Assembly: GCF_950023065.1 (NCBI RefSeq)
Contig: NC_088679.1
Span: forward strand, 36,146,001-36,210,000
DNA length: 64,000 bases
Direction: 5' to 3'
Origin: Planococcus citri
Taxonomy: Eukaryota > Arthropoda > Insecta > Hemiptera > Pseudococcidae
Made by a program: the position numbers and the translations under genes
The notes under the pieces: model-generated
Seen by the model: only the letters and a program-made list of their open reading frames with translations
What the model was told of the DNA's origin: nothing
The model's database searches: none
Part shown: piece by piece, positions 12,404-25,100 of the stretch
Position numbering within the stretch: position 1 is the first letter of the stretch
Layout: each line of letters starts with the position of its first letter

Positions 12404-12877
12404 ATGTCTCTAACTGTACATTTCCAACTGGTAATACAAATATTAATATTGTTGTATAAGTCAATTTTTGATCGGAATACCCGAAACAGAGAAGATTTTG
12501 GTAAGTGTTCAATTTTCTATATAAATAAGCACCTTTTTTAAACCTATAGGATTGGTGGGACCGATGGGGGGGCTCAATTTTTTGCCCCAGACCCTCGCTG
12601 GCACTCTGCGACCATGCAGTATTCCACCATGTTGATCGAAATTATGTCTCTAACTGTACATTTTTTAATCACAGAGACATTAATATTCGTTGTAGGTATA
12701 AGTCAAGTTTTGATCGGAATACCCGAAACAAAGAAGATTTTTGTAAGTGTTCAATTTTCTATATACCTTTTTTAAACCTTCTGGATTGGTGAGACTGACG
12801 GGGTTGGGCTCAATTTTTTTCCAAATGCCCTCGCTGGCACTCTGCGAACCTGCAGTATTCCACCATGTTCATAGATC
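12404..12877. repeat. Tandem duplication, two 240-bp units
   Basis: Unit 1 (12404-12643) and unit 2 (12644-12877) both begin ATGTCTCTAACTGTACAT. They share TTTTGATCGGAATACCCGA, AAGTGTTCAATTTTCTATAT, CCTCGCTGGCACTCTGCGA and GCAGTATTCCACCATGTT in order, with modest divergence and small indels. No coding function. Unit 1 starts inside the open frame of the R1-like fragment. Confidence 0.85.
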
Positions 12878-13477
12878 AAATGGAACTGTAGAGGGCAAGA
12901 AACCGACAGCTTTTGTTAACAACGAAAAGGACAATAATGCTGTCTTACAGATTTGTAGATCTGTAGAATGGCTAATCCTACTTTATAATTCAAAACTCCT
13001 TCGGGTCATAATCAGTATTGTTAAAATAGGAAAATATGTATATCAACAAAAAAATATTCTGTTAAAACTAAGTACGAGTATATACTACACTTTAAAAGAT
13101 GAAAAATCAGAAGATTTTACTTAAACAATTTATAATGATACAGACTGATAATGTTGAACCTATGACAATCACATATCCTAGACTTATGAAAGCTTGGGGA
13201 AAACATTATGACTCTTATGCTTATGAAAAAGCAATTAAAGAAAAAACAATAATTGATAAAACATTTACAGAAATAAATTGATAAATTCATTACACAAAGA
13301 AACAATGATCGATCTTGTCGCTACATGTTTACCCAAATTCAAAGAAGAGAGTTTCCATAGATTTAATTAAGAATCTCAACTGAATAAGCTGGCATACGTA
13401 TTAATAATGGTGAATGCAATGTCGGCAACTCAGAACACAAAACCGTAACTCATGCACTTTGATAGGACAAAGCTAAT
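12878..13477. other. Noncoding interval between duplicated blocks
   Basis: AT-rich DNA between the tandem duplication and the right direct repeat. A 60-codon open frame (13099-13281) is Lys/Thr/Ile-rich and matches nothing I recognise. No supported gene. Confidence 0.45.
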
Positions 13478-13668
13478 TTGTGGAATGAGTAAGTATTTTT
13501 TTTTTTTTTTGTACTTGGATAATTATTGGGTGATTTGCTTTTATTCAACAACACAGTAAGATACATTTTGCCTTATTTTCTGTGAAGTCAAAGTAATTGT
13601 AGTAGGTATGACTTACCTAATTGTGAAAAATGTTCGCAAACTATTTTTTTCTTGTTTTCAGTTTAATA
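13478..13668 (+). repeat. Direct repeat, right copy
   Basis: Partner of 11953-12108: TTGTGGAAT, a poly-T run, GGGTGATTTG, TTTATTCAACAACA, CTTATTTTCTGTGA and a T-rich tail ending TTTTCAGTTT, with small insertions relative to the left copy. Encloses the R1-like fragment and the 240-bp tandem units. Confidence 0.6.
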
Positions 13669-15423
13669 ATTTAAACTTAACTAGCATTGAGGAGCTGTGA
13701 TGCAGTTAGGTACCTATATGTCGCTTAGTCTACGACTCTACGTACCTATACCTTCGGCAAACGGTATGCAAAAACGCTGACGCGTCTTAACCTACCAATG
13801 CCCAAGGGCGAGTTATTTATCGTATTATATAAGTTGTTGGTTCTGGTGTAACTATTGTCAGGTTGAAAATACATATATGTACATAGACATACCTATTAAT
13901 TTAGCGTTGCTTTGCGTACTCTTCAGCTCAGTGCCTACTCGGATTTTCGCTGCTCGCGAGGCGTTTGATTGGCGTGGTGCTGATGACCACAGGAGCCTAC
14001 TTCGAAAATATTCTATAAACCCACCTGGTATAAGATGTGTAAAGTTTTAGAAACTGCATCCAAATCGACTAAAAAAGATTCTTCAAGATATTCACATCCC
14101 TTCCCCTACGACAATAAAACCCAAACCACACATCTAAAAAATGCTGCAATTCTCGCCACCATCTTCTCTTCTGCTGTTCTACTCCAGCATGATTTTTCTT
14201 CGCAAACAAATTCGCAATTAGAATAACGAAAGAGATGACAAATAATCGAGAAACAATACACATAAGCGACGACGAATACGATTAGCGAAGCGTCATCGTG
14301 GAACCATTGTTTCAACTTCGTTTGCCGCCAAACTGCTACGTTTTCGAAATTCTTGCACCAATAAAACCATAAAATCTCGACTCGACCTCGCGCCTGTACC
14401 ATGGTAACTAAATAGCTCAGAAATTATGGCCTTTTTTTTTTCCTCTGTTCGTACAAAAGCAAAAATTAAAGGCTTAACAATAATTGCCGCTGTTCACAAC
14501 TCGATAAGCCAAACACCCCTTTGTGTATGATATGTTAAACGCGAATACATTTATGTAACATTTCTTTTAATAGTTGGCAAAATCATCGCGAAGTCTAGTA
14601 AACCGCTAGCATAAATTCTTTATATCCTTATTATGCGAGCACTTAAAGAAATGAAAAGATAAAACAACGCAACTGCTGTTGATAGTATTATAGATGGCGG
14701 AATTATATTGTAAACAAAAAATATTACTGCCTACAAGACAGTGCAACGCATAAAACGCCAAAAAGTCAACCGCAACGGGTGCGCGTTTTTACAGTAGTTA
14801 TATACCCTAGCTCGAGTGGCTGAATACGGCTAAGTTGAATATCACAGTGTTTTAAGACTTTCAGAAATAAGCAATTTATTCGCATCATGAAGTCGTAAAA
14901 ATTTTCAAGTACGATTTATAAAATAATTCTGACATAAGAATTTTCATTTTCCCAGTCAAAATAGAACGGGAGTAGAAAAATTATGCTCCCATAAGAAATG
15001 ACTAATAAAGCACGTAATAAGTATGTACCTACCAACGGTAAATTGTAGAATTTTGTAACGTTGAATTGAAATTATTCGATAGGCATATTTTTTCGCGTTT
15101 TACTGATACAAATATTCAAAATGGCCATGAAAACAGCCTGCTGCGGACATTCTCTTCGTTCGATTACTTTAATCTTCCTTGTACGTATACTCGAGCACCA
15201 AATCAATGGAGGAATTTTAAAACTTAGAACTCTCTCACTTACTCAACATTAAAGCGTGACTGAACCAACATTTATGTATAAGTGGGGGGAGGGGGGATGA
15301 CGAAACACTAAAAACCCTGACCGATTTAATTTGATTAAAACCTTCAACACCGAGATCAACGATGAATACAACAAATAAGTCTAAAAAAGGTCGTTGAAAA
15401 TTCATTATTTCAACTTTCTATTA
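13669..15423. other. Non-genic stretch, nothing recognised
   Basis: Overlapping short frames on both strands around 14035-14402 have no family resemblance. A purine-rich GTGGGGGGAGGGGGGATGA patch lies near 15281-15299 but no element end follows it. No supported gene or repeat boundary until the inverted-repeat element at 15424. Confidence 0.5.
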
Positions 15424-16333
15424 GTCCGGCATATGACAATAGGAGTAATTGCACCCCCCCCCCGCCGATCCTCCGGGACACAAAAAAAAAGTTGGCCTTA
15501 CTAACAAAATGGCGGCCATTTTGATTGACAGGTCAGCCGAAATCGCAGATTTTGCGTTTTAACATAGGACTTGCACGAACTTTTTCAAACTTTACAAAGG
15601 TAGATCGAAAGATCATGCAAAAATTCATCACCTGTCAAAATTTCAAGTGCTGAAATGCGTTTTTCGATTTTTGGTGAATTTTTGAAAATCGAACTTAGGC
15701 CAAAAATGAGGGAAAAAATCAAAATTTTACCAAATTGACCAAGAACGCTGAAATTTGGAATATACCCTATTTTCGACATGCCAAATCGATTGGAAACGGT
15801 TTCGACCCGTTTTGAGAAGTTCTGGAGCCTCCATCAGATTTTTGAAACTCGAAATTCCCACAAAATTTCATGTTGTAAACCTAAAATTTATTATAAAAAC
15901 TAATTTCAATACGCTACGAAGTACTGCAGGTGAATTTCAAGTCGTTTTGGATCCTCCAGCGACTTTTTGAAAATTCCTGAAGCCTCCAGCAGATTTTAGA
16001 AACTTTAAATTTTCACAAAATTTCATCAAATGGAGATGGAAAGCTGATATTTACTCTACACTCCAATTTTAACACCCTTCTGAAGACGACTTCAGGTGGG
16101 TTCAAGTAATTTCAGGGCCTCCAGTGACTTTTTTTGAAAATTACTGGAGCCTCCAGCAGATTTTTGAAACTTTAAATTTTCACAAAATTTCCTCAAATGG
16201 AGATGGAAAGCTGAAATTTACTCTACACTCCAATTTTAACACCCTCTGAAGACGACTTCAGGTGGGTTCAAGTCATTTTAGGGCCTCCAGTGACGGGGGG
16301 GGGTGCAATTACTCCTATTGTCATATGGCGGAC
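15424..16333. mobile_element. TA-flanked inverted-repeat element, copy A (deletion derivative)
   Basis: Starts GTCCGGCATATGACAATAG at 15424 and ends with the inverted form at 16333; about 37 of the outer 38 bp match, running into a poly-C/poly-G tract, and TA flanks each end (15422-15423, 16334-16335). The left half matches the left arm of copy B at 36156 but lacks about 50 bp near the end, and the long right arm is missing. The right half contains two tandem units of about 160 bp with GCCTCCAGCAGATTTT and GACGACTTCAGGTGGGTTC. No transposase. Frames inside are artefacts of the repeat. TA duplications fit Tc1/mariner-like integration, but the superfamily is not proven. Confidence 0.8.
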
Positions 16334-19300
16334 TATATGGTATAGAGCAAATACCTAAAATTTCATAAAAATTAATTATTGTTTAAAAATGTTCAATTTT
16401 TCAGCAAATTATATTCCCCACTACAACCACACATGCCTTCTCCTCGGAAACTCTTCTTTCATCTGTGCGAAAGTATTTTTCAATAAATCGACCAGCGTTA
16501 TGGTTCGTAAAAACGCACCCATACTCGAATGTGTTTCTTATGAGAGGAAATTATTTCAAAAGAAGTGCATGTAATATTTCATTTTTTGCTGGATTGTTCA
16601 TGTGTATCGTAATTTTTTTTGGTACAAACCCAAGAAGGAAAAAAAACAAAAAAAAAACACCACAACTTGCGCGTATAAATTTTCAACATTTTGTCGTCAA
16701 CAGACAAAAACAGGTTGTCGGAACGCGATCTAATTTACACATGGTCCATATGCAGCAAAATCTTGGAATATTTTTTACACGTAACTTGAAAGCCCTACAG
16801 GAAAACACGTGGTACGTGAGTTTCTTTCGGAAGCGAGCCTAAAATGATTTTTATGTCGCGGATATTAAACGTGTATTACGAAGGTTTTCTTTAATCCTAC
16901 GCGATACTCGATTTCGTGTATAAGGTGGCTGGAAAATTCCACGTTTTTTTTTTTCAACGATGGTGAGAAAAATTTCATAATCACATTAGTTCGAGTGTAT
17001 TTCACACACGTCGTCGCAATTTCCTCGCTACAAAAAATTTCTCTACACAAAAAAAATCAAATTTTTCCCGCGAGTTTTATAAATATAAAATACAAAGCAT
17101 ATAAAGACGTGAAAAACTCTTTAATATCTCCAGAGAAAAGAAACACGATCGCGTAATATGTTACATACGCGTTGAACAAAAAAAACACATATATACTACA
17201 CATTTTCACCATATAAAAAAGGATATAGTACATAGGAAAGAAACCGGGAAGGGGTACGAAGAAGAAGAAAAAAGTAGAAAAAAAGTGAGATTCGTTACAC
17301 GCACCGATGTCCCTATTTCTTGGTGTTTGAAAGTTTTTAGATTTGTTTTCTTTAATGGGCTCAAACGTCTCGAAAAATAGTTTTGCGATAGCAAATTTTA
17401 CGATTGTAGACATTGGAAATCGTGTCATGTTAAGAAAATATGTGTCAATTGGGAACGTTGCAGAGTATAAATTCTATCTTTATGACAGTTTGGGCCGAGT
17501 TTTAAGGTAGCGATTTTTTCAGATCAATGTCTATTTCGTGCATAAAAGTCAGCCTTTAACGAGTATTTTCGGCGCTATTTTTCTCTTTCTTCGATTCCAT
17601 AATATACTACGTTCAACATACCCTAATTAATTCGTAAAACTTTTAATGGCACGCGTGGGATGGTAATAGATGAGGGTAGCCTTTTTTCTGCATCTTCTTT
17701 TATGAATGAATATACTCGTTGCTCGTATCCTATGAGCTGTAGTAAATCTCCGATACGTTGACGAGTTTATGGCTAATATTGTCTACGAGGTAGTTTCATG
17801 CCGGACATTCTTTCTTATCGAGGTTTTTCTTCTTGCGTATTTTTTTTTTCAGCGTATTACTCGTGGTAAAGAATATTTTATCATCTCGGATTATCCCTGG
17901 TTTATGGGGTGGGTATTTTTACGCTAACAAAAGATCCAGAAGAGATCTACAAAAGATTTTTGTAGATGATCCATGGATACAAGTAGCACTGTTCGAAGGG
18001 GAAACATGAAAATAAACTTCTATGACATGAAATGAAATGTTATCTTAATAAAAGGTAGGTAAGTATATTATTCACCAATTTCCTTCAAGTACGGAGAGTA
18101 GTGGATCCCACTTCTCCATCATATATTCCGCCACCTCCTCCTCCTCGAAATGTATACCTATGTACGATTATCTTATACACACGTTTAGTTTAACAGGAAG
18201 TGAACACAATATTAATAACTTGAAAATCTCCATCACATACTTCTGCCAACACAAGACAGCTACATCCAAAAAAACCACCATCAAAAATGAATCTCTTTCC
18301 ATTTATATTTCCATTAGTAAACGTATGGAAAAACACCGTCTGAAAAACAGATGTAAAAATGACGTCGACTCTCCTCAACAACGCGAGTAGGTACATCTAA
18401 TCTTGAGCGTAAAAAATACATTCCACATTTTCCAGCCTAGTGAATCACATTACTTCATTATTTTTTCAATATATACCGCCGAACAAGCGCCAGAAAAATG
18501 CGTTAAAAGTTGAGCAAACGTTGACGCCGGTATATACAACAAGCAGTATTATTTGTCATATCTTGATTGAGCTGTCATAAGTACCAAAAATTACCTTTCA
18601 GTCTCGTCTCCGTCTCGTATAAGTATTGTTGTTACCCTAATATATTAGATTTTTCCTCCTTCTCAACATGATTCATTCCTCTGTATCCTCTGTACATAAA
18701 GAAAGAAAACGGTATATTCGCCAAATACTCTTAACCAGAAGTGAATCTGATGAAATCATCTCGCATTTTCTCTCTGAACATCGATGCTTGTGTATATGTA
18801 TGTTCATTGTAGACTAGACTGGGAAAAATATACGTCAATTCTTCGCACATTCTTCCAACTAATGGTGAGCTCGAGATGGGAACATTACCATATATACCCA
18901 TTCACGTGCATTTCGCGTCTTTCCATTGCTAAACGAAATAGCAAGAAACATCTGTCAGTAAGGTATTTTTCACCAACATCCTGTATAATAAATTGTTACA
19001 CGCGTCGAAATTGATTACCGAGCCAATTTACTGAAATGCGCTGCGAAATACTAATCAATCTAGTTGGCTGTTTCGTACTTATTTTCATGTTGACACGGTT
19101 TTTAGATTTTACCTATTCTATCTAAAGTATTGTAGATACAACTTTTCACTTTAATTTTTTTTTAATGTAAGATGTTCAAGAAATACTGAAAATTCATAAG
19201 AAATTTTGCAAAAGTATTGTGCTTCTTGAACAACTTGCCAAACGGGAAAGTGAAACCTAGCACACTCGCAAAATGTGAAACAAGTCTTCACGAAATGCCT

Positions 19301-20457
19301 CTAAAATGTACCATCCTTATATATTGAGAACAGAACTTGCATTGGCTATCAATAAGCTGGTTTTTCAGGTCCCAATAATTCATTGCTATAGGTAGGTACT
19401 TGAATTCTACGCTAAATTGTAACACTTGAATTTAGAAATTAAATAAAATGATTTTTTTATCTCAATATTATAAGGAATTATCTCTTAATAAAAAACATTA
19501 TTATGTATTTCGGAATCGGTTCATAGAGTTGCACGAAATCGTCATGGACGTCATCAGTTGCTTCTGCCCCACCCATAATTGTCATAGGCTGTTGGAGGGG
19601 CCATAATAAAAAATAGATAAGTAAATAACACACCTTTTCAATTATATCTATCTTTCATTAGGTGTACTTAAATTTAAAGGTGATAAAATATTGTACCTGA
19701 ATATTGAAAATTAGATTACTAGTGCAAAAAAAAGGTTATGTGCAAACACTTAGTAACGAAAATTAAACAAATACATACACCCAATACTTGAATCTCGATA
19801 ATTCTGCGTACATACCGACTCCGAGAAACTTTGAAGACTTGGTTCATGAAACCAATAAATTGTTCAACTGTCAGTGCTTGTAAATTGGAAACGTATTGTT
19901 GAATTGAATTGGAAATTTTATTTTAATCGCATTATTGTTAATACGATACCTATTGCTGACGAAAATCGGGACAAATCAGACTGAAAAGTTTGTCTGAATT
20001 TCAGTAGAAGGAGTCTAGCAAAAGTACAAAAAATCCCCAATAAATTGCACTCCTCTTTCAACTTTTTTGATTTTCTCTTACACGAGTTGATACTTACAGA
20101 TACTAAATACTTATACCCATCAATAAACTTAAAACTAAATTGTGCGCAAAAAATTGGGGGAGATTTAAAAATAATACGTGCATAAAACAAAAAAAGTGCA
20201 GGGTGCAAATTTTAAAAATAAGATACCTAACCTTGAAATAAACTCGATGTTGTAAAATTTTTGAGAAAGTTACCACAAAAATTCAGAAAATCTCCGACCA
20301 TTTGTATGCCACTTTTGAAAACTCCTTAAAATACAAATACCTATACTTGTTAAATGTGAGCCATCATGAGTCAAGACATACAACCTTTCTCACCTTGCTA
20401 ATTTGGTAGGTTTACCCCTCCATTATCTCCTATGCTTGACGTCGAAAAAGCCGACAA
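16334..20457. other. Non-genic stretch, nothing recognised
   Basis: A long region with scattered short frames on both strands (for example 16465-16842, 17057-17428), none resembling a known protein or sharing a copy elsewhere in the window. Contains poly-A/T runs and TACCTA strings. No gene or element end can be supported. Confidence 0.45.
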
Positions 20458-21592
20458 TCCCCCCCCCCCTCTAAGGGAAAATTGGCAACCGATGTCAAAG
20501 AAAAACTGTTAAAACATATCGAGACATGCAGGAATCTGCTGAAAAATAGTGGCAACATCAAAAGAGAGATAAAAGACGGGATATCCATCGCTCTTATGGA
20601 GATGGAGGAGCTAACCATCAATCTCACGAACCCAGTAAAGGATGAAGTAGCCAAATCGGTGAAAAAGCTTGCTGACTTGCTGATAGCCAAAAAATCCAAC
20701 CAAACCCAACCCCAAAGTCAATCATCCAAACATGACAACAATAAACAAAGCCATAACAAACCAAGCAAACCAACTTTCGCGTTGATACTAAAGGCGCCAG
20801 TTGAGTTAAGGAGCTTTCCTCCACTCCCACAGTCCCAACGACAACCACAAGTTCAGCCTAAAAAACCCGAAAACCACAGAATTATACTGAAAGCAAAGAC
20901 AGCTGGTCAAAACCCAGTGTAGCTATTGCAGAAAAGCGTCGACCCCTACAAAATGGGGGTCCATTATGTTAAGCCCACTACAAATGGAGCAGTGCTGGTC
21001 ACTTGCTCGAACCAGGAACAGATTAAGCAATTAAAAGAACAACTTAGTCAAAGAAAACTGGATTCTATAGCCAAAAAAACCAAAAAGAACCCACAGTTGG
21101 CTGTGCGCCGACTTCCAGAGGGCACAGAAAAAGATGATGTGGACAAAGTGATATTAAATGCAACCGGTGTACCAGCTCAGTTCATCCGGATTATGAAGTA
21201 GGCTATAAGTACAACGACCCTACCTCAGGTTCGTTTGCAATCTGCACAGTATCTCCAAAAACCTGGCAATTGTTAACCCCTAGGTGAAATTTCTCTCTTT
21301 TCATACTTCACCCCGAGACGGGCTGGGGGCTCGGTTGTGATCTGAACAGGTATGCGTGCAAACAAAACCTGGGAAGTGACAACCGGGCCTTAGGCAACCG
21401 CCTATAGGGGTCTGGGTCAGGGTGGACGATCCGTCTCACCCCCCCCCCCATCCCCCCGTCCCTTATCTTAATGTTGGGGTGAAGCTGTAGATTATACTTG
21501 AGTAACCTGAAGATTAAGATTGTTTTTTCTAATAATTGATATTAAACCCTCGATGCCTAGTGCGTCCGAGGTGTTTACCAAAAAAAAAATAT
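20458..21592 (+). mobile_element. Half-LINE: ORF1 joined directly to a 3' UTR and poly-A tail
   Basis: A non-LTR element in which a LINE-type ORF1 (20482-21283) is followed immediately by a G-rich 3' UTR and an A-run at 21580-21589. The 3' UTR is diagnosed by its second copy at 43560-43885: both carry a GAGACxGGxTGGGGGCTC block, AACAAAACCTG, CGTCTCACC with a C-rich run, and AAACCCTC near the end. No endonuclease or reverse transcriptase lies between ORF1 and the UTR, as in HAL1-type half-LINEs of mammals. It would have needed a partner LINE for mobility. The 5' boundary is uncertain; a poly-C run precedes the ORF. Confidence 0.7.
20482..21283 (+). pseudogene. LINE ORF1 (Gag-like nucleic-acid-binding protein), broken
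   Basis: In R1/Jockey-type LINEs ORF1 encodes the RNA-binding protein of the transposition particle. Here a Lys/Glu-rich, possibly helical N-terminal third is followed by a Gln/Pro/Lys-rich linker (about residues 75-140). Then comes a region with GAVLVTCSNQEQIKQLKEQL, NPQLAVRRLPEGTEKDDV and, in another frame, FAICTVSPKTWQLL, an order typical of such ORF1 proteins. Breaks are an in-frame TAG at 20920-20922 and a frameshift near 21200. The first open codon at 20482 is TTG, so the true start is unclear. No CCHC zinc knuckles remain before the stop near 21283. It belongs to the half-LINE at 20458-21592. Confidence 0.7.
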
Positions 21593-21907
21593 TTTACCTA
21601 TTTCTAGTGAAAAATTTACTTGTTAACATAATTGTCTTGGAGTTATTCTTTATTGTATTTAAGTTAAATTACCTATGTGAAAATTTCCCCCTTTATTATT
21701 GATACGTTGTGCCTTGTGCCAATTTGACGGTGTTACCTAAGCTTAGGAACAGAAAATGATGAAAAAGAAGATTTCACCAAGACAACTCACTGGCATAGCC
21801 CAATAGATGGAGGGCTGCATAAGCTATATGCTTACTTACTGTTAGTATCATTTAGATGGCCATATATGTAGTATAATGTAGAATGGAGCCATAGAACCTA
21901 TAAATGA

Positions 21908-22135
21908 TTCATGGTTGATATAGTCACATCAAAAATGTTGATAGGGGAAATGAAAGAACCAACAACAATAAACAATTTGGATGTAATCTCCTATATGGAC
22001 GGGATAGGTGTTGTATGGATATATCCTAAGTATTCTCCTGTATTTACCCAGATTGATATGAACTTATTCAAATGGGAATCTGATAAAATTCTTAAAATTC
22101 ATCATATTGACTGGGACTATACTTTCAAAAACTAA
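21908..22135 (+). pseudogene. Fragment of the unclassified retroelement ORF seen at 4558
   Basis: About 75 codons end at a stop at 22133-22135. The segment ISYMDGIGVVWIYPKYSP with LFKWESDKIL and HHIDWDY aligns with ISYMDSKGVMWMYP, LFKWEVDKIL and YHIDWEY at 4579-4720, in the same order and spacing. The N-terminal 20 residues are not shared, and the fragment stops where the first locus continues for 180 more codons. It shows that this ORF is a dispersed family. No known domain is recognised, and no LTR or Env sequence is visible nearby. Confidence 0.5.
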
Positions 22136-25100
22136 CAAAGAATATTCAATTTATTGACATTCTATTTACTTAAATACAGTGCATTGTACAAACTTGTGTC
22201 TTTTGTTTGTGTATTTTATTGTACAGTATGTTAAGAGACACATCTTTCTCTCTCACAACCCATTACCAAGTAGGTATATGTATAGCAAAATTAATACTGC
22301 ATGCAGAAGTGATATGTTCTACTCATATAGATTACCTATACCAAAGTAATACTCTTACTGAGTACATTTTTTCCTCTATTCCAATTTTAAATTTTGTTTA
22401 AAGTGATGGATCACAATATTGTGTGACATATTATGTTTTAAACTACGCTAATTTTGTAAATAAGTAAATCATTTTTTTTTCAAAATATGTTTTATTGTTT
22501 TACTTAGGTACCTATTTGCTTTTTCATTTGTGTGATATTTATTTAAAGTATGAAAAACATATTTTTTCAGATTTTTTTTAAAAATTATTTGGTAGGTAGA
22601 TATACTCACCTACTTTGAAAATTAATTCCTTTTTCATGTTACGATTTCTCTTAATAGCTGTTGCAGGAGCGAATGCAGCTGAAAATGTTGCAGAACTCAA
22701 TCTAAGGTTTTAAAAGTTACAGAAATATTATGGAAATTACCCCCAAATAAGAGTCAGTGGTGCTGTAAGAGTGCAATTATTAAGTACGTATAATCAGACA
22801 AAATCAAGATCCATCAATTCTATTCAGTTCTTGGAATTGTCAACTGTTCTTGAATGAAATTTCTTATTTGTAGGAAATCTCTACCATAAATTTTCAGAAA
22901 AAGCAATATATCATTTTGTAAGTACCATATGTTTTTCTCCGCATTTTCAATTTGAAAAATTTTGTAATAAGATTTTTCAAAAAGTGATCGTAGAGTTCAA
23001 CATCACTCTCATTCTTAGGGAACATACTCGTACATGAGTCCTGCTCATGTCAAGTGTAATCTTAAGGTGAAATGGGAGAATTTTACATCATTTTTTTCAT
23101 AATCATTTTAGTGTGTAAATAAAATTCACATTTAATAAAATTGTGAGAGGATTTAAAAAACTGATGTATCAGTAATTCCTTTTACATGAAGAGAATCACA
23201 TCACATTTTCCAAACAAAATTGGAAATGGTTTTCTATAAAATTTGTTGATTCCTTCCGATTTTTAAGCAAAAGCTCACAAAAATTATCGGATGATTTGCC
23301 TATTAAGGAACAGCATTTCCGTACGAAACAGTATTTTCAAAATACAGAGCTGCAGTGTGAGACAAATATCAAACCAATAAATCCAAAATAATGACAAAAA
23401 ACGCATTCTTCACTAAATCAAAACAAAACATCAAGTTAAAAAAGGAAAGTAGGTACCTAAACATAACAGGCTATACCGCTAATATAAAATAATGGGAAAA
23501 CGCCCATGCATTTTGCGTGTGCAGAATTTCAACTGATAGTTTTAAAAATTCTTTCATTTCAAGTAAGTAAGTACATTTAAATTTATTTTAGCGAAAAATC
23601 TGTATTTTTTCTCAATATATTCGGCATATTTTGAAACCGTATCGAAAAACCGATCAGCTGCAAGCTGCATCTTCTCATCTCTATAAAGACATATCCAGCA
23701 CATTAACTAAAAAAAATTCCACCACCCAACTAAAAGTCTTTACAGTTCAAAAGAAAATACTTTAAAAACACTTGTTGAAGCTGCATCAACATCCAATTGG
23801 CGGATAACAATTTGTTCAATACGAATAACCTCCTCAAAAATTTTCTGACTCGATTTCTTCTTGAAAACTTGCACGTTTAATTTAAACAAAACTAACAAAA
23901 CGAGAAAACAACCGGCTGCCTATTCGATCATCGCTCACAAAAGCAAATAAGTATACAAAGCCGTGAAACACCACGAAGGAATAGTTTGGCAAAATTTAAA
24001 ACGTTAGCTTTGAAATATTTACGTTAGCAAAGTAATACAGATTTTGCAAACACGCTGTAGCGATATAGCCTAAGATAACAGCTATATCTCAACGTTCTTA
24101 ATTTCAGCGTCGTTTCTGGCTTTCACACAACTGTACATTCCCTGCGACCCTGTCTGGTCTTGCTGTCTTTCCATAATACTATACGACTCCGGCATAGAAG
24201 AAAGATCTTCTTACGACGATGATTAGTGTTAGTTATTACCCCCGAAAACTGAGTTGTTATAACTTCAGCGATAATTTGATCTTTTAGCGCGATAAAACAG
24301 TTCTTGTAATCTATTCCTAATGTTCTGCTATGCTCGTATATAAACAGCAGTATTTCCCTGTTGTGCGTGCGCTACCCCAATCCCTCGTATAACACACGTT
24401 GCGTTAATTGAACCAAAATACCGACACAGGAGAGAAAAAAAAATTCCGCAACGTATCTCGAGTTTGGTATGGTAATGTAGATAGAGATACAGATAGCCCA
24501 GTATCGAGCAATTGCGAATACGTGAGATATTTTTTAAAAAAGCTTCCACGTACTTAAAAAGTTATTTTCTTCAGTTTATACTCCAGTCTTACATATTTCT
24601 TTTTTCGATATTTTTATTTAGTGCGGCAATAGTTTTTCCATAACGTACGATATACCTTTTCCATCATTCAACACTTAGTATAACATGTTTTTTTACATTT
24701 AAAAAAATAACTATTCGCCTATATCAATACGAAAGTTGGTGTTTTTTTCGCTTTCGCGTCAAACAAAAGGTGGAATTTCGCTTTTCAATTTTACATACCT
24801 CGATATCGTTGAAAAACTTTTACCGAGAACTTGGTACGCTATAGCTATTCTTTTTTGAGAATAAACTTTCGACGAATTCGACGATATTTGTAGTAAGCAT
24901 TGAAAACAGTGGTCTTTGTAATTTTATACGATGCGAAATTTTCTTCATTTTTTGTTGCTTCGAGATATCTCGACTCTTTGCTCTCATTCCAGGTACGCAA
25001 GTATGAGTACCTACCCAGAATAAAAATCATTTTAAAAGGATAATGCCAGGAATTTAATAACTTTTTGGACGGGTACGACATCGAGGAAATAATTTCACTA

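Noticed and set aside
15585..15779. Repeated frame starting MSKIGYIPNF (also at 36371-36565 and within 37168-37503) taken as a conserved gene
   Set aside because: All copies lie in the arms of the TA-flanked inverted-repeat family and conservation follows the DNA repeat; the frame also appears in mirror orientation within one element.
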